From: Septoria linicola
Taxonomy: Eukaryota > Ascomycota > Dothideomycetes > Mycosphaerellales > Mycosphaerellaceae
DNA length: 64,000 bases
Direction of reading: 5' to 3'
Assembly: GCA_024114885.1 (NCBI GenBank)
Contig: CP099428.1
Coordinates: forward strand, 372,001 to 436,000
Under the pieces are notes generated by a model, which was not told the origin of the DNA, did no database searches, and saw only the letters and a program-made list of their open reading frames with translations. Both the position numbers and the translations under genes were made by a program. Every line of letters begins with the position of its first letter. The first letter of the stretch is position 1. Positions 11,312 through 21,777 of this stretch are shown one piece after another.

Positions 11312-12947
11312 TTCCTCCCTAGCAAGCAGTGTAGAAAGGAAGCAGGAGCATGTCTGTTCATGAGAGCGTGAGATCCCGATGTCTGATGTGATCCTGCCGC
11401 ACGCGGCATCAACTGCTGCATGGTCATTACCTCTAATGCCTGAGTGAGCGACGAGTGGCCCGACACGCAGGACCTATCACGAGCTGCATGCTAGCGCCTC
11501 GACTTCATGCGCTGCAGGATGGCTGAGAACAATGGAGTTGTGGAGTGTGAGGCTGTGAACTCGGCAGGAGATGTGTCACGGCTTGATCCGCCGCGTAGTT
11601 AAAAACCATTGACCGGTAATTAGGTAATTATTGGAGTAGAACTGATCAGCATAATTCGGTATTGATCAAGGAATCAAATTTCATCAGCATCTTCAGCATT
11701 ATAGAATCAAGTACTACTTAAGGGAACTGTCTTTCTACAAGGCTCTTCTTGCTGTGTGTCGACGCTTGTACGCACTCGTGCAACGAAGGCCTAATCCCCA
11801 GTTGGATGGACACGAAATTCCACCAAGGCGTACGAATGTAGAGCTGGACCCGATTCTCGCACGTCGATGAAATCTGCTGTGGTCGGCGCAAGGCTTCTCT
11901 ACTCACTATATCTTGCTGAATGTCCCTGTCTCCTTCAAGTCATGGCGCTCTTCTGGTTTCCCATATGCTCGCGAAAGGAAATGCGCCTGCAGAAGACATT
12001 CTGAGAGCTTCGGGGTGGCAATGAAGCGTATGGGCGCAGGCAGACCGGAAAGAAGTATCGGAAATGTTCTATAACACTGATAGGTGTGAATAAGGAACAA
12101 CTCCAGCAAAGCATCGTATGCGCGCAACTCGAGGGTGTGAGACTTGTTAGAGAAGAATGGGAGCACAAGAATGCTTGCCGGTCCAGAAGCTGAACATCCC
12201 AAACCTGTATCTCCGGAGTCAAGATAGCCAACAAACCTTTAACATGCTAACAGTCAGAGCTTCGAGATACTGTCAAAAGAGATACTCGCCGGGCTGACAA
12301 ATATAGCAGGAGCTTATATGTTGCGCTCAGCCAAGGCAGCATCATGGCTTCTGGCTGTTATCTCTTGGCAGATAAGGCCGAAGTTTGAACCACTAACATC
12401 TTCACATCTTTACTCCAGGATCTACCAAGCATTTCTCCGTTACGACAGTGGCCTTTCCAACACCTATCGAGACTCTGGCGCCAGCGTACAAGCTTCTTCA
12501 ACCTGCTGATCTTTGCCGTGTCTATCAGACGACCTCAACCAGCCCATTGTTCTACAAGAACGCTCACTGGACTGGCGGCTCTTATCGTATGTGTCGACAA
12601 CGTCTTGGCCATTTCTGGTCAGTAGCCTCGGTGCCGTCACAAGTAATGTATCCCCAGACGTATATTTCCGCTTCCCTTACCCCGTCTCTGGCATACAGCA
12701 TTGGCTGGCAGCTTCCGGCGTCGTAGACATGACGGACGATCGTGGCCTTCAGCTTCTCATCCTGCCATGTAGCTCACAGGTAGATCGCAGATTGTCCTTG
12801 CGATCACAGCCGCTCTGCCGTTGAAGCGTCCTTGCTGTCGTACAAGATATGAGGAGGTATGGCATGCGTCCTGAAGATTCTGTAGAATTGTAACCTGTCG
12901 TATCTCTATCATTCAGACGGAAGCGTGCTTTCGCTGCGACTTTCAAT
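11312..12947. other. Intergenic, P450/FNT divergent region
   Basis: This 1.6-kb region lies between two divergent genes. An AT-rich patch at about 11595-11720 contains a tandem GGTAATTA pair. No convincing coding frame was found. Both promoters must lie here. Confidence 0.5.
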
Positions 12948-14209
12948 ATGCCTCAACATATCAATGCTATCGTCAATGCCTACACTCCCAAAGAGACGGT
13001 CGAGCTATGCGGCCGAGCTGGTACTGCCAAAGCGAACATGCGAATCGACAAGACCTTTATGAGCTCAGTCATGGCTGGAATGCTTCTGTCGTTTGCTTGT
13101 GCGGCATTACTCAGTACGAACACGACGCCATGGTTCCAAGACAATGCGCCTGGTCTCATCAGGACTATCGGTGCATTGGTATGTTGCGAATGTGCCTCTG
13201 AAGCAAGAAGAGAAAGACTGATCAGGAGCAGATATTTCCCTTTGGACTTACCATGGTCATAGTGACTGGTACGGATCTGTGCACGGGTAGCTTCCTGCTC
13301 ACCACTGTCGCTGTGCTGCAGAAGCGGATCTCGGTCGTCAAGATGCTCCAGCATTGGTTCATCAGTGAGTTCTCCTCAATGCCAGCACTGCTCCTTCCAG
13401 CTGACATTGGATCTCACAGCTTTCTGGGGTAATCTCGCTGGTTCGCTTTTCGTCGTGGCTTTGATCACAGGCTACGGAGAGACCTTCAATCTTGCTGTCT
13501 ACGAAGCTGAAGTGTTCCGCTTCAATGCGTCCAAAGTTGTGGTGCCAACGTGGCATGCCATATTCCTGCGAGGTATTGGTGCAAACTGGCTTGTCTGCAT
13601 GGCTTGCTTCTTGTCCTTCATGGCAAGAGAATACTTCAGCAAGGTGATGGCAATCTGGTGGCCAACGTTCGCATTCGTTTGCCTGGGATTCGACCACGTT
13701 GTCAGTATATTTCATTTCAGGGATATTGGGCTCTCAGCTAACGTGATTTAGGTCGCCAACATGTGTAAGTGAAGCGACTGCCAGAAGGCATCTCTTTTCA
13801 TTCACGTGTCTCTGCCTCTCCTGCCGATACTGTGGCACGATGCACCTGAATCAGTATAGCAAGAGTGACGAGACACGCGAGACACCACCAAGACAGCGCT
13901 GACCTTCGACGTGTTACTGTTCTAGACTTCGTGCCCACTGCTATATTCCACGGCGACCCTGCGATCTCCACCTCTTTCTACGTCTGGAAGTCCTTGATCC
14001 CTTCTCTCCTCGGCAACATCGTGAGCGGCGCTCTGTTGGTGGGTGCCTTCTTCTGGTACCTGTACCTCACCGGCGAAGGACCAGTGCCCATTGATGGCGT
14101 ATACTTCCCAGCAGACGCTCCACTACTTGGTCAAGGCGTGGACACGCCGGCGTCAGAGCGGTCCCGGGAAGGGAAGAGAAGCTCAGAGTCTCCAGAAAAG
14201 ATGGTATAG
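12948..14209 (+). CDS. Formate/nitrite transporter (FNT) family protein
   Basis: Five-exon model, 313 residues; introns 13179-13231, 13365-13419, 13701-13751 and 13765-13925. Exon 4 (13752-13764) is only 13 nt and encodes VANM plus one base, rebuilding the family motif GFDHVVANMYFVP across three exons. Other family signatures are APGLIRTIGAL, FWGNLAGSLF, GIGANWLVCMA and FYVWKSLIPSLLGNIV. FNT proteins form pentamers with six helices per subunit and pass small monovalent acids such as formate, nitrite or lactate; which one is used here is unknown. The C-terminal tail after about residue 275 is Ser/Arg/Lys-rich and presumably cytosolic. Intron 4 (161 bp) is two to three times longer than its neighbours. 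The frame closes exactly and no defect is seen. Confidence 0.92.
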
Positions 14210-16015
14210 ATTATGTGAAGTGTGAACATAACGTTCTGCTCCTCAATGCCGCCGCCGCCTTAGAATATACGAAATGGTCGATGAGAAGTTTTGACCAAAG
14301 ATGGGCATTTGGTCGATATTAGCCGCATCAAATGGAAGACCACGTATATTGCGAAGCACACATCCCCTCATCGAGACGAAGAAATGCTGGCCTCTGAACA
14401 TTTCGATGATCGTGACGCTCCCGCCCATCTCGCTCGCCATTCTCCTGCTGACACGTCGCACGTGAAGCCGACATCTTCCTGCCTGTCTCTGCATTGCATG
14501 GCGCATGAAGTCAATTCTTCTCGCAGCCAATGTGTTCCCTGACTCCTACCAACATCGTCACGATCCAGATCGAAGACCAAAAAACATCAACAATGATCTA
14601 GACGTGATTTCGCGTGAGGGAAATTAGCAAGTTGGAAAATTTCTGCCTTGTGTCACTTCCCATTGCAGCCACTGCTTCTGTGCGAACATCCCAACTGCCT
14701 TGTTTCACAGGTTGCCAATTATGGGCTGTCACTTTACACCCGATCGTCATCCAGAGTGTCGGGCGCCTCAAAAGTTGTCAGCGAGTCGTGGGTTGAAAAG
14801 GAAACATGGTCTTTGCTTGTGCCGCTGCACCCGCGTCCGAAGCAGTGGAATTTGCCTGAGTCAACCTCAATTGGCAAAAGTGGTGGCAGAAGTGCATAGA
14901 CACGAGATGTGAACATGTGATGTCGAGCAAATCATTGACGATGGGATCAGGTACTGATAACCACGACAGCAACCAATGGAGGAAAATGGCCAAAGTAGCT
15001 AGCTAGCTAGGTATGGCTTATAACTTCACGATAACGATCTGCAGACGTTTGCGCAAAGCACGAAGCAAAAAGCGGGGTTTGTGAGGTGGACCAATATGCC
15101 TCTTGTCATACAACGCTAATGTCGAGAATGATCGCCTGCGACTACTGCAGTGCGTCCCTCTGCAGTCCACGACACAACGATGTCATTAAGTGCGGCTCTG
15201 GCTGCTCTGGGATCGTCAGCCGCTGTAGTATTGATCAGTAATGGATAGGTATGTACTAGAGAGAGCAGTGGTAGCAACATGGACCAATGCAGAAATGACA
15301 GCGGCAGGATGAGACAAGGACGAAAAAAGTTTTTCGACATGCAAAGGGTCTTTGTGATTGTGACCAACTACCTAAAGACCGGCCAAGTAGACTGGTCAAG
15401 GCAAACATGCCTGAGCTCGCCATCTGGCAGCTCTGATTGGAGACAAGTGGCACATCAATGGATTTGCTGAGACTCCGATGATGGCCCATGCCTCAGTTTC
15501 CATTTCCTAGAACCTCTCTGTTGGGAAGCCATACGCAGCTCCCTGCATGCTGAAACACCGTCATTGCTCAGGGAAATCCCACTGAGCGTACAAGCAGCAA
15601 GGTTCTTCCGTCTGTGGTGGGTACACGCAAACATTCCACAGAGTAGACTGGACCCTGGAGGTCACAGTCGCTGAAACATCGCTCCCAACATGCAATGCAT
15701 TGGCTCGCCGGCCAACGTCTTTCGTTCCCCGCCGAGCGCCAAATAGGTCCAAAACAGGAAAAGGCTCTCTTCAGATACATTCGTCGTTACTGACATGGCC
15801 ATTCAAATGCTTTTAGTGATACACAGGTTTCGTAATCAAGGTAGGACGCCGACCCGGCTTCTGTTCTGGGTTTCGCAGAGCCGCTGTAGTGGTAGAGGAG
15901 AGATCCGCCAAAGGTAGTTGTGGGTACATATGGAGTAGAAAGGTGAAGTGGTACATGGCTGCAGTTTGTTCTGCGGGCGTAGATATCCGGAGCGGGATCC
16001 GAAGCCAGTGTGGGT
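14210..16015. other. Intergenic, nothing recognised
   Basis: About 1.8 kb of 3'-flanking and intergenic DNA. There is a short TAGC tandem near 14998-15010. Open frames are short and show no family features. Confidence 0.4.
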
Positions 16016-16411
16016 CTATCTGGTACTGGATCGTCGTTTTGCGGCTTTGGCTTGATCAAAAGAGGAAAAGTAGTCGTTGAGTTGTGCTTTCGCGTCACTC
16101 GAGTAGCTTCCGGATGCAGTCGTGTGTGACGATGTGGAAGAAAGGGACGTTTGTGACGACGACGGCGTCAATTGTCGCTCATCGGCTCGTTGTTGCTGTT
16201 GTTGTTGCGTCCACGAGAAGTATGATGATTGAGGTCGAGATGTTGATGAGGTTGACTGTGTCCAGTTACGTTCCGTGCGTAATGTGGGCGATGTCGGTGA
16301 AGATGGGTTTGATCGTTCGAGATCAGCAAGCTTGCAGCGCTGTGAGCAGTATGCCCCATCCGCGGGAGAATCCCGGTCACAGTAGAGGCAGAAGTCCTGG
16401 AAGCAGTCCAT
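16016..16411 (-). CDS. Ecl1/2/3-type zinc-binding protein
   Basis: 131 residues from the ATG at 16411; the frame is open further up to 16525, but the family motif starts right after the inner Met. The N-terminus has the paired motif FCLYCD...AYCSQRC (Cys 8, 11, 22, 26), typical of the fungal Ecl1 family of small zinc-binding proteins linked in fission yeast to chronological lifespan and stress. A glutamine run and a Ser-rich segment with LTPSSSQTSLSS follow. The C-terminus ends with a basic helix (QLNDYFSSFDQAKAAKRRS), also a family trait. No intron is needed. The role here is inferred from family only. It is the sole convincing gene in a 5.6-kb gene-poor zone. Confidence 0.78.
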   Translation of the reverse strand: MDCFQDFCLYCDRDSPADGAYCSQRCKLADLERSNPSSPTSPTLRTERNWTQSTSSTSRPQSSYFSWTQQQQQQRADERQLTPSSSQTSLSSTSSHTTASGSYSSDAKAQLNDYFSSFDQAKAAKRRSSTR

Positions 16412-19400
16412 TGTTGCTGATGTGGAGTGGTGATGCGAGGGTTCAGTGGTGATAGACTGAGGCTGGAAAGATGTCTGAAGATTCAGAGGAGTGTGTAGAA
16501 GTCGAACGTTGTCGAAAGAGTGCAATCAGAGAAGTATTTTAAGAGGCGTTGTGTGAGTCGAACTCCGCACGGACAATGGCGCAATGACCTCGTGGTATGA
16601 CCTGTGGTGATGGAGGAAGACGACCTTGGCAGAAGCGTGATTGATCGTTTCAAGGTATCTTGGTAATAGTATACTATGGTGCAATGAAGAGGAGTGATGT
16701 TGTATGTAAGCACGCAAAGTGGACCATCAGCAGCTGGATGAAGGGCGAATGCGTCTGTATAAGAACGATCCTCGGAGGAGGAGGCTGCTTTGCCCATCAG
16801 TGTGCCTGGAGCCCACGCAGCCTATCAGCGCCGGACAAGCATCGCATTGTGGGTCTCGGTGAGCCTCGTGCACACACAGCGCGCTAGCCGCAATCGCTGT
16901 GACCTGCAGCGGCAGGCACACAGCTGCGCATCAAAAGTGCTGGGACACTTGCTTGCCCCTCTTTTGTCTTCGGAGCCTGGCAGAGGCCGCGTCCACTGCG
17001 TTGGCTCACTCATCTCTTCACATGGGTCCCCAGCGGTTTCTGAGACGACGAAACCACCAGGATGGCGGGCCAAATGCCAGTTGCTCCACCCCGTGCAAGC
17101 TGCTCACGATCGATGCCAATGAGAAAGGCAGCGTTGGGCCACGAGCTGTGCAAACTCACGCTCCACGGCCCTCATGAACAAGGTAGGCGACGCGAGACAA
17201 GAGAGCGATTTTCTGTAAGCGCTGGAGCCAGCACCACGCCAAAGCGCACATCTTTACAAAACGTTGCACGTTTCCGGCCGCACCACTCCCTGAGCAAAAG
17301 CTCGGGAAGGATGCGGTTTCAACCGACGTATTTTGTGTTGACCCTATGCGGCGTTAATGCTCGGCCATTCTTTGTCAGGCATCACGGAGTGATCAACCCA
17401 TCAGATGATGCACCTTGCTAGACAGCCGGGAATGTCGCAATTTCGAGACAAAATCTCGCTGGCTGACTTCGGGTTTCACGCCGGAGCAAATGTTCACGAC
17501 GACATCCGGCATGCTTGTGTATCCGCTCGGCTGCAGCGGACAGCAGCGTTTCTGCCTTCATTCCAGTGGCACTGGTGCATGATTAAGCATGGACGGCGAC
17601 GACGACGACAACGACAGCTGTTCGCTTCCACAATAGTAATAATTGAGGTGCGAGCTCACAATGGCCAGTGCACGCTCGGTTGATCATGCGAATTGTGGTT
17701 TTCGAGCAACGGGCTAGAGTAGCCTTTCGCGAGTCAAGAAACGCCTTTTCTGCAAGTTCAGGAACGTGCTCTCTGCCCTCGCGAAAGATACACGATACTC
17801 TTCAGTCCCTGATCTCGCTCTCAGCAGAGATGGTTGATGGTTGAAGTTGCCAATGCTGATGTTCCTGCACGGTCTCGCCATCGCCACCTCTCAACTGCTT
17901 AGACGAGAGAGCCACAGTTCGCTCACTAGCTGGGCTGATAGTACAAACGATGTTGTCCAGGACTTTTTGCGGAGGCTACCAAAGCGTTCATGCACAGCCC
18001 TTGGTCGACCGAGCCGCCACACAGTGGAGTGAAGCTGTTCCCCCCCACGCCCTTTGTACCATTCCGCGCTACTGCAGCCGCAGATTGTTACAGGGTGCCT
18101 ATCAAGATTCTGAAGAGACAGAGATAGGCATGCTAATCTCACGACTAGCCTTCGATAGTATGTATTGGAACACACAGTCGGGCGTATATGAGCAAGATAG
18201 CAAACGTGCACAAGCGTACGCGAGCACAGCGTAGCACAACAATGCACAATGCGCACGCTCTTGCCATTGCCATTTGGCGATCCGTGCACTCGCAATGTCT
18301 CAAAGACGCAATTCTGGGGTAGCTCGTGCTGATCGACAACCACCTGATCACTTGCGGATATGGCGATCATCCACAACGAGCGATACGCCATCACGAGATG
18401 CGATAGCGTGGCAGCTAGTTAGACACTGGTTTACAAGAAGTACGGATCATCGTGGTTGCCAACCGAGAGTAGCGCGTCCAGAACCCTCGGTATGTCTTTG
18501 AGCTCAGCCGCGGACGACCAAACGTCCAGCAACAGGAGCATTAAAATGACATCCAGCCTGCTTGAAAGCGTCACCACCGGGACAGCTAGCACGCGCCTCT
18601 CGAATTGTTCCACTCCGAGGGCCAATGGCGCAGGGACACAACAGTGACCGCGTCTGCGCATGCGTGCCACTGTGGAGTGCACATACTACGGAAGCATCAT
18701 CGTGGATGAGGCATCCACGTGGGGTCGTATCTGAGCCATTGAAGACGCGAGCAGTGGTCCAAGTCGCACCCCAGACAATTCCGCCCAGCAGCTGAGGTGC
18801 ATTCATGTCGAAGGCCCAAGCAGCCCCTAAGCAGGTACCGAAGCGCATTGCATGCACTGGCATAGAAACGACCACAAGCTATGACGCTTCTATATCAAGC
18901 GAAGTGGGCCATACCTTACAGCCCCCATGTCTGGGCAATCTAATGCTATTTGGGGTCTCTTGGATATCAAGATAAGCGGGAAGACCGCCAGAAAAATTGA
19001 CCCAGCCTAGGGATTTTCCGTATCAGCATTGCCTGGCATGAGACGGCGTGCGCATCAGACTTCGATATGCAGTTCGCACTGGATTCGTCCAACACAGCTG
19101 TCATGTACAACGTCTAGCGAGATCCGACATTGCGGCGCTCTTATGCATATCGCTGTCTGGAATGCAGTGAAACAGCGGTGTCGTGTAACATACTCCAGAT
19201 TTCGGCTAAACGAGGGTATGAACGGTTGTCACAGCTGAGCGCACACTTAGCACGGGATGTCAGTCCTACCAGCCTATCCTTTGGAACGACATGCGATATA
19301 GAAGAAAGAAAAGCACACCGACCAAGTGACGAAGGTGACGTCTTGCCACAGTCCAGTACCTGGATGCACTTCGGTGTCGGCTGTCGGTAGTTGATTGCTG

Positions 19401-19836
19401 AACCTTCCTCTACACCACACTTATAGCCCGCCGCTGGACTATTGGATGTTTCAACAACAGTGATGCCCAACTTTGAGGCTGCCCAAGCTGCTGCCAACAC
19501 CTCAAGAACAACCAGGCTGACCGCCTTACACTCGTTGACAAAAGATGCTGCCAATACGTCGCCTCAATAGCAACAGCGACAGCAAGTACAGCGTGGGCGC
19601 AGTGGCAAATCTCATGTCGACCTTGATGTCTAGCACATGCAGGTTACCATCAACGTGTCGTGTGGGTGAACTCCCGTCTTCCCAAATGGACAGATAACAA
19701 TCTCACCGCTAGAACGCGCAGGATCGCCAGATCATTGCTCTTCGCAAGTATGATGGCGTTGTACTGAGCTCAGCATGAGTTACGATCTATTGAATGGAAG
19801 CAGATATCGATTGGGCTGCTTATGCAATGACTACGA
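16412..19836. other. Gene-poor interval of 3.4 kb
   Basis: No frame here has a recognisable domain, splice-linked exons or fungal coding character, although several unrelated frames reach 100-170 codons by chance. Base composition is not obviously AT-skewed, so there is no visible sign of heavy repeat-induced point mutation. I see no transposon ends. Confidence 0.45.
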
Positions 19837-20859
19837 TCACAGCTCGACTACCACCTTCTTGCCACTAACACCAGCTGCATACACCTCCAATGCCTTCTGA
19901 ACGCTTTCAAGTCCCTTCCCCACGACCAGAGGCTCCGGCCTCGCCTTCAATTGACCGCTTTCCAGCGCCTGCGGGATGAAGTCCTTCCATAGTGGGAAGC
20001 TAAACTCTCCCAATCCCAAGATGAAGGTCGCTTTCACAGACTCGGGCAGATCCTTTGGAGGGGGATGTGTGATGATCAAATCACCACCGCCAAACTTCTC
20101 CAAGATCTCCAGATCATGCTTATACGTTGCATCCACCGCAATCGCATCAAAGATGCCCACTAACTTGTCCTTTCCAACAGCTCCTACAACCTTTTCAACA
20201 AGGTCCGCATCCTTCTGATCGAAAACCTGCTCAGCGCCGACCTCCTTTGCAAGCCCATGGTTCTTCTCACTCGCAATCGCCACAACTCTAACCCCACTCG
20301 CAGTAGCAAGCTGCGTCGCTGCAATGCCCACACTCGAAGAGCCTCCATATACGATCAGAACTCCCCCTTCCCTCTCCTCCTCCTCCTCCTCACCTCCATT
20401 GCTAGCACTCAACCTCGGCCAGGGCAGCCTCAACGTCTGATATAACCCCGCCGCAGCCGTATCGAGCGCTAATGGTAACACCACCCCCTCTGAGAAAGTG
20501 ATAGTCTGCGGCAATTTTGCAGCATTCGCTGCTGGGACTCTGGCGTAGAGCTGAAACGCTGCATCTGCATTCTCGCCCGTGCGCATCGACCATGCGTGTG
20601 CGATGACGCGGTCTCCGATCGCGAAGCCCTGTACGTTGGAGCCGATGGAGTGGATTATTCCTGCGACGTCTTGGCCGAGGACGCGAGGATAGGATTTGAT
20701 GGCGAAGCCGGAGGAGGAGGCTTGGGTGTGGTCGATGGGATTGATGGCGAGGGCATGGTTGTGCATAACGATATCGTTGTGGCCTGAGAGGGGGATGAAG
20801 GCGGCATCGAGACGGAGAGCTGAGCCTGGGGCGTCGAGGTAGACTGCTTGGTTGGACAT
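19837..20859 (-). CDS. MDR-family zinc-type alcohol dehydrogenase/enoyl reductase-like protein
   Basis: Single-exon gene for 340 residues. It has the medium-chain dehydrogenase/reductase fold: an N-terminal GroES-like domain (AINPIDHTQASSSGF, then GQDVAGIIHSIGSNVQGFAIGDRV) and a Rossmann domain with GGSSSVGIAATQLA near residue 170. It lacks the usual structural-zinc cysteines, as do fungal trans-acting enoyl reductases and quinone-oxidoreductase relatives (ToxD/LovC-like). It probably reduces an activated double bond or a quinone with NADPH. A poly-Glu run (EEEEEE, about residue 157) sits in the interdomain loop and comes from a CTC repeat in the DNA. No polyketide synthase is nearby, so a specialised role cannot be claimed. 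Confidence 0.85.
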   Translation of the reverse strand: MSNQAVYLDAPGSALRLDAAFIPLSGHNDIVMHNHALAINPIDHTQASSSGFAIKSYPRVLGQDVAGIIHSIGSNVQGFAIGDRVIAHAWSMRTGENADAAFQLYARVPAANAAKLPQTITFSEGVVLPLALDTAAAGLYQTLRLPWPRLSASNGGEEEEEEREGGVLIVYGGSSSVGIAATQLATASGVRVVAIASEKNHGLAKEVGAEQVFDQKDADLVEKVVGAVGKDKLVGIFDAIAVDATYKHDLEILEKFGGGDLIITHPPPKDLPESVKATFILGLGEFSFPLWKDFIPQALESGQLKARPEPLVVGKGLESVQKALEVYAAGVSGKKVVVEL

Positions 20860-21777
20860 TGTGTTTTGTGGATGTATTGTCTAAAGATATTCTTGAGTAA
20901 CTTGCTGGATCTGGCTGTCTTGCTTGCTTGCTTGCTCTGGTATGGATGATGATCAGACACGAGCTGGTGTTGGCGACACTGGTATTGATACATACACTCT
21001 CTTCTCGCCAACAAGTATGTCTGACGCCTAGGAGCATGTCATCTGTCCAATCTGCTTACCACTCCGACTATCAGATCTCCCAGACATACACTCCAGCCCA
21101 TCGGACACTCCATGGCACATTCAACATCGCATAGCTTTGTCATGTTCTTTCCTGCTATAGCAGACAGTTCACGGACATAATCGCCATATACTGGTCCGTC
21201 AACACCTCAGCTCGCTGCGCTAACCTTGTCTCGTACTTGACGTCAAGTTTGGGGACGATTGAGAAGGTGTCCTGTCGAATCCAGCTTCGGACAACATTAG
21301 TCTCGTGCGAGTAATCCTTACAACGAACTGAATCGCAGAATCTCGCAATCTTGTTGTCTGTGACGGCGTGGTGTTGCTATTGCTGTGTCAGCTCGGCTCG
21401 GCTCCGAGAGCGACATTTCCGGCCGAAGGATTCGCGCTGGCTCGCGTGGCGTCCATTTCCTCGCGCCTTCACGAGCATCTTGATGTGCCTTGATAGATGC
21501 TAGACCTTCTCATATGACTGCCAAGAAAAAAGACAGAATCAATGCCATGCAAGAAGGTCCAAGCAAAGAGACTGATATGCTACAATGGATGCTACAACAT
21601 AAAAGCAGCGCAGTGTGTACCAACTTTCTGCGCCTGCATGAGCGCCTTCGCTTTCCCAACCAAGTCAATGCTATGCCCAAACCTTGCGAAATGCAACTCA
21701 TACTGACAAAAGAGCGTCATTGCCACATTCCAAGCATTCAAACATCGAACATCTTTCCAACGATTCAACATACGAGC
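20860..21777. other. Intergenic, nothing recognised
   Basis: About 0.9 kb between the reductase promoter side and the 3' end of the disordered-protein gene. No domain or RNA gene was recognised. Confidence 0.4.

Noticed and set aside
5896..14209. Secondary-metabolite cluster built around the P450, FNT and NLR
   Set aside because: There is no backbone synthase, no pathway regulator and no intact tailoring set in the window. The adenylation remnant is 41 kb away.
15787..16098. Minus-strand frame overlapping the end of the Ecl1-like gene as an alternative C-terminus
   Set aside because: The Ecl1 frame already ends with the family-type basic helix, and no splice pair joins the two frames.
17891..18394. 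167-codon minus-strand frame in the gene-poor zone
   Set aside because: Cys/Arg/His-rich chance composition, no splice partners and no recognisable domain.
16412..19836. RIP-mutated transposon
   Set aside because: No AT skew, no terminal repeats and no transposase or reverse-transcriptase fragments could be seen by eye.
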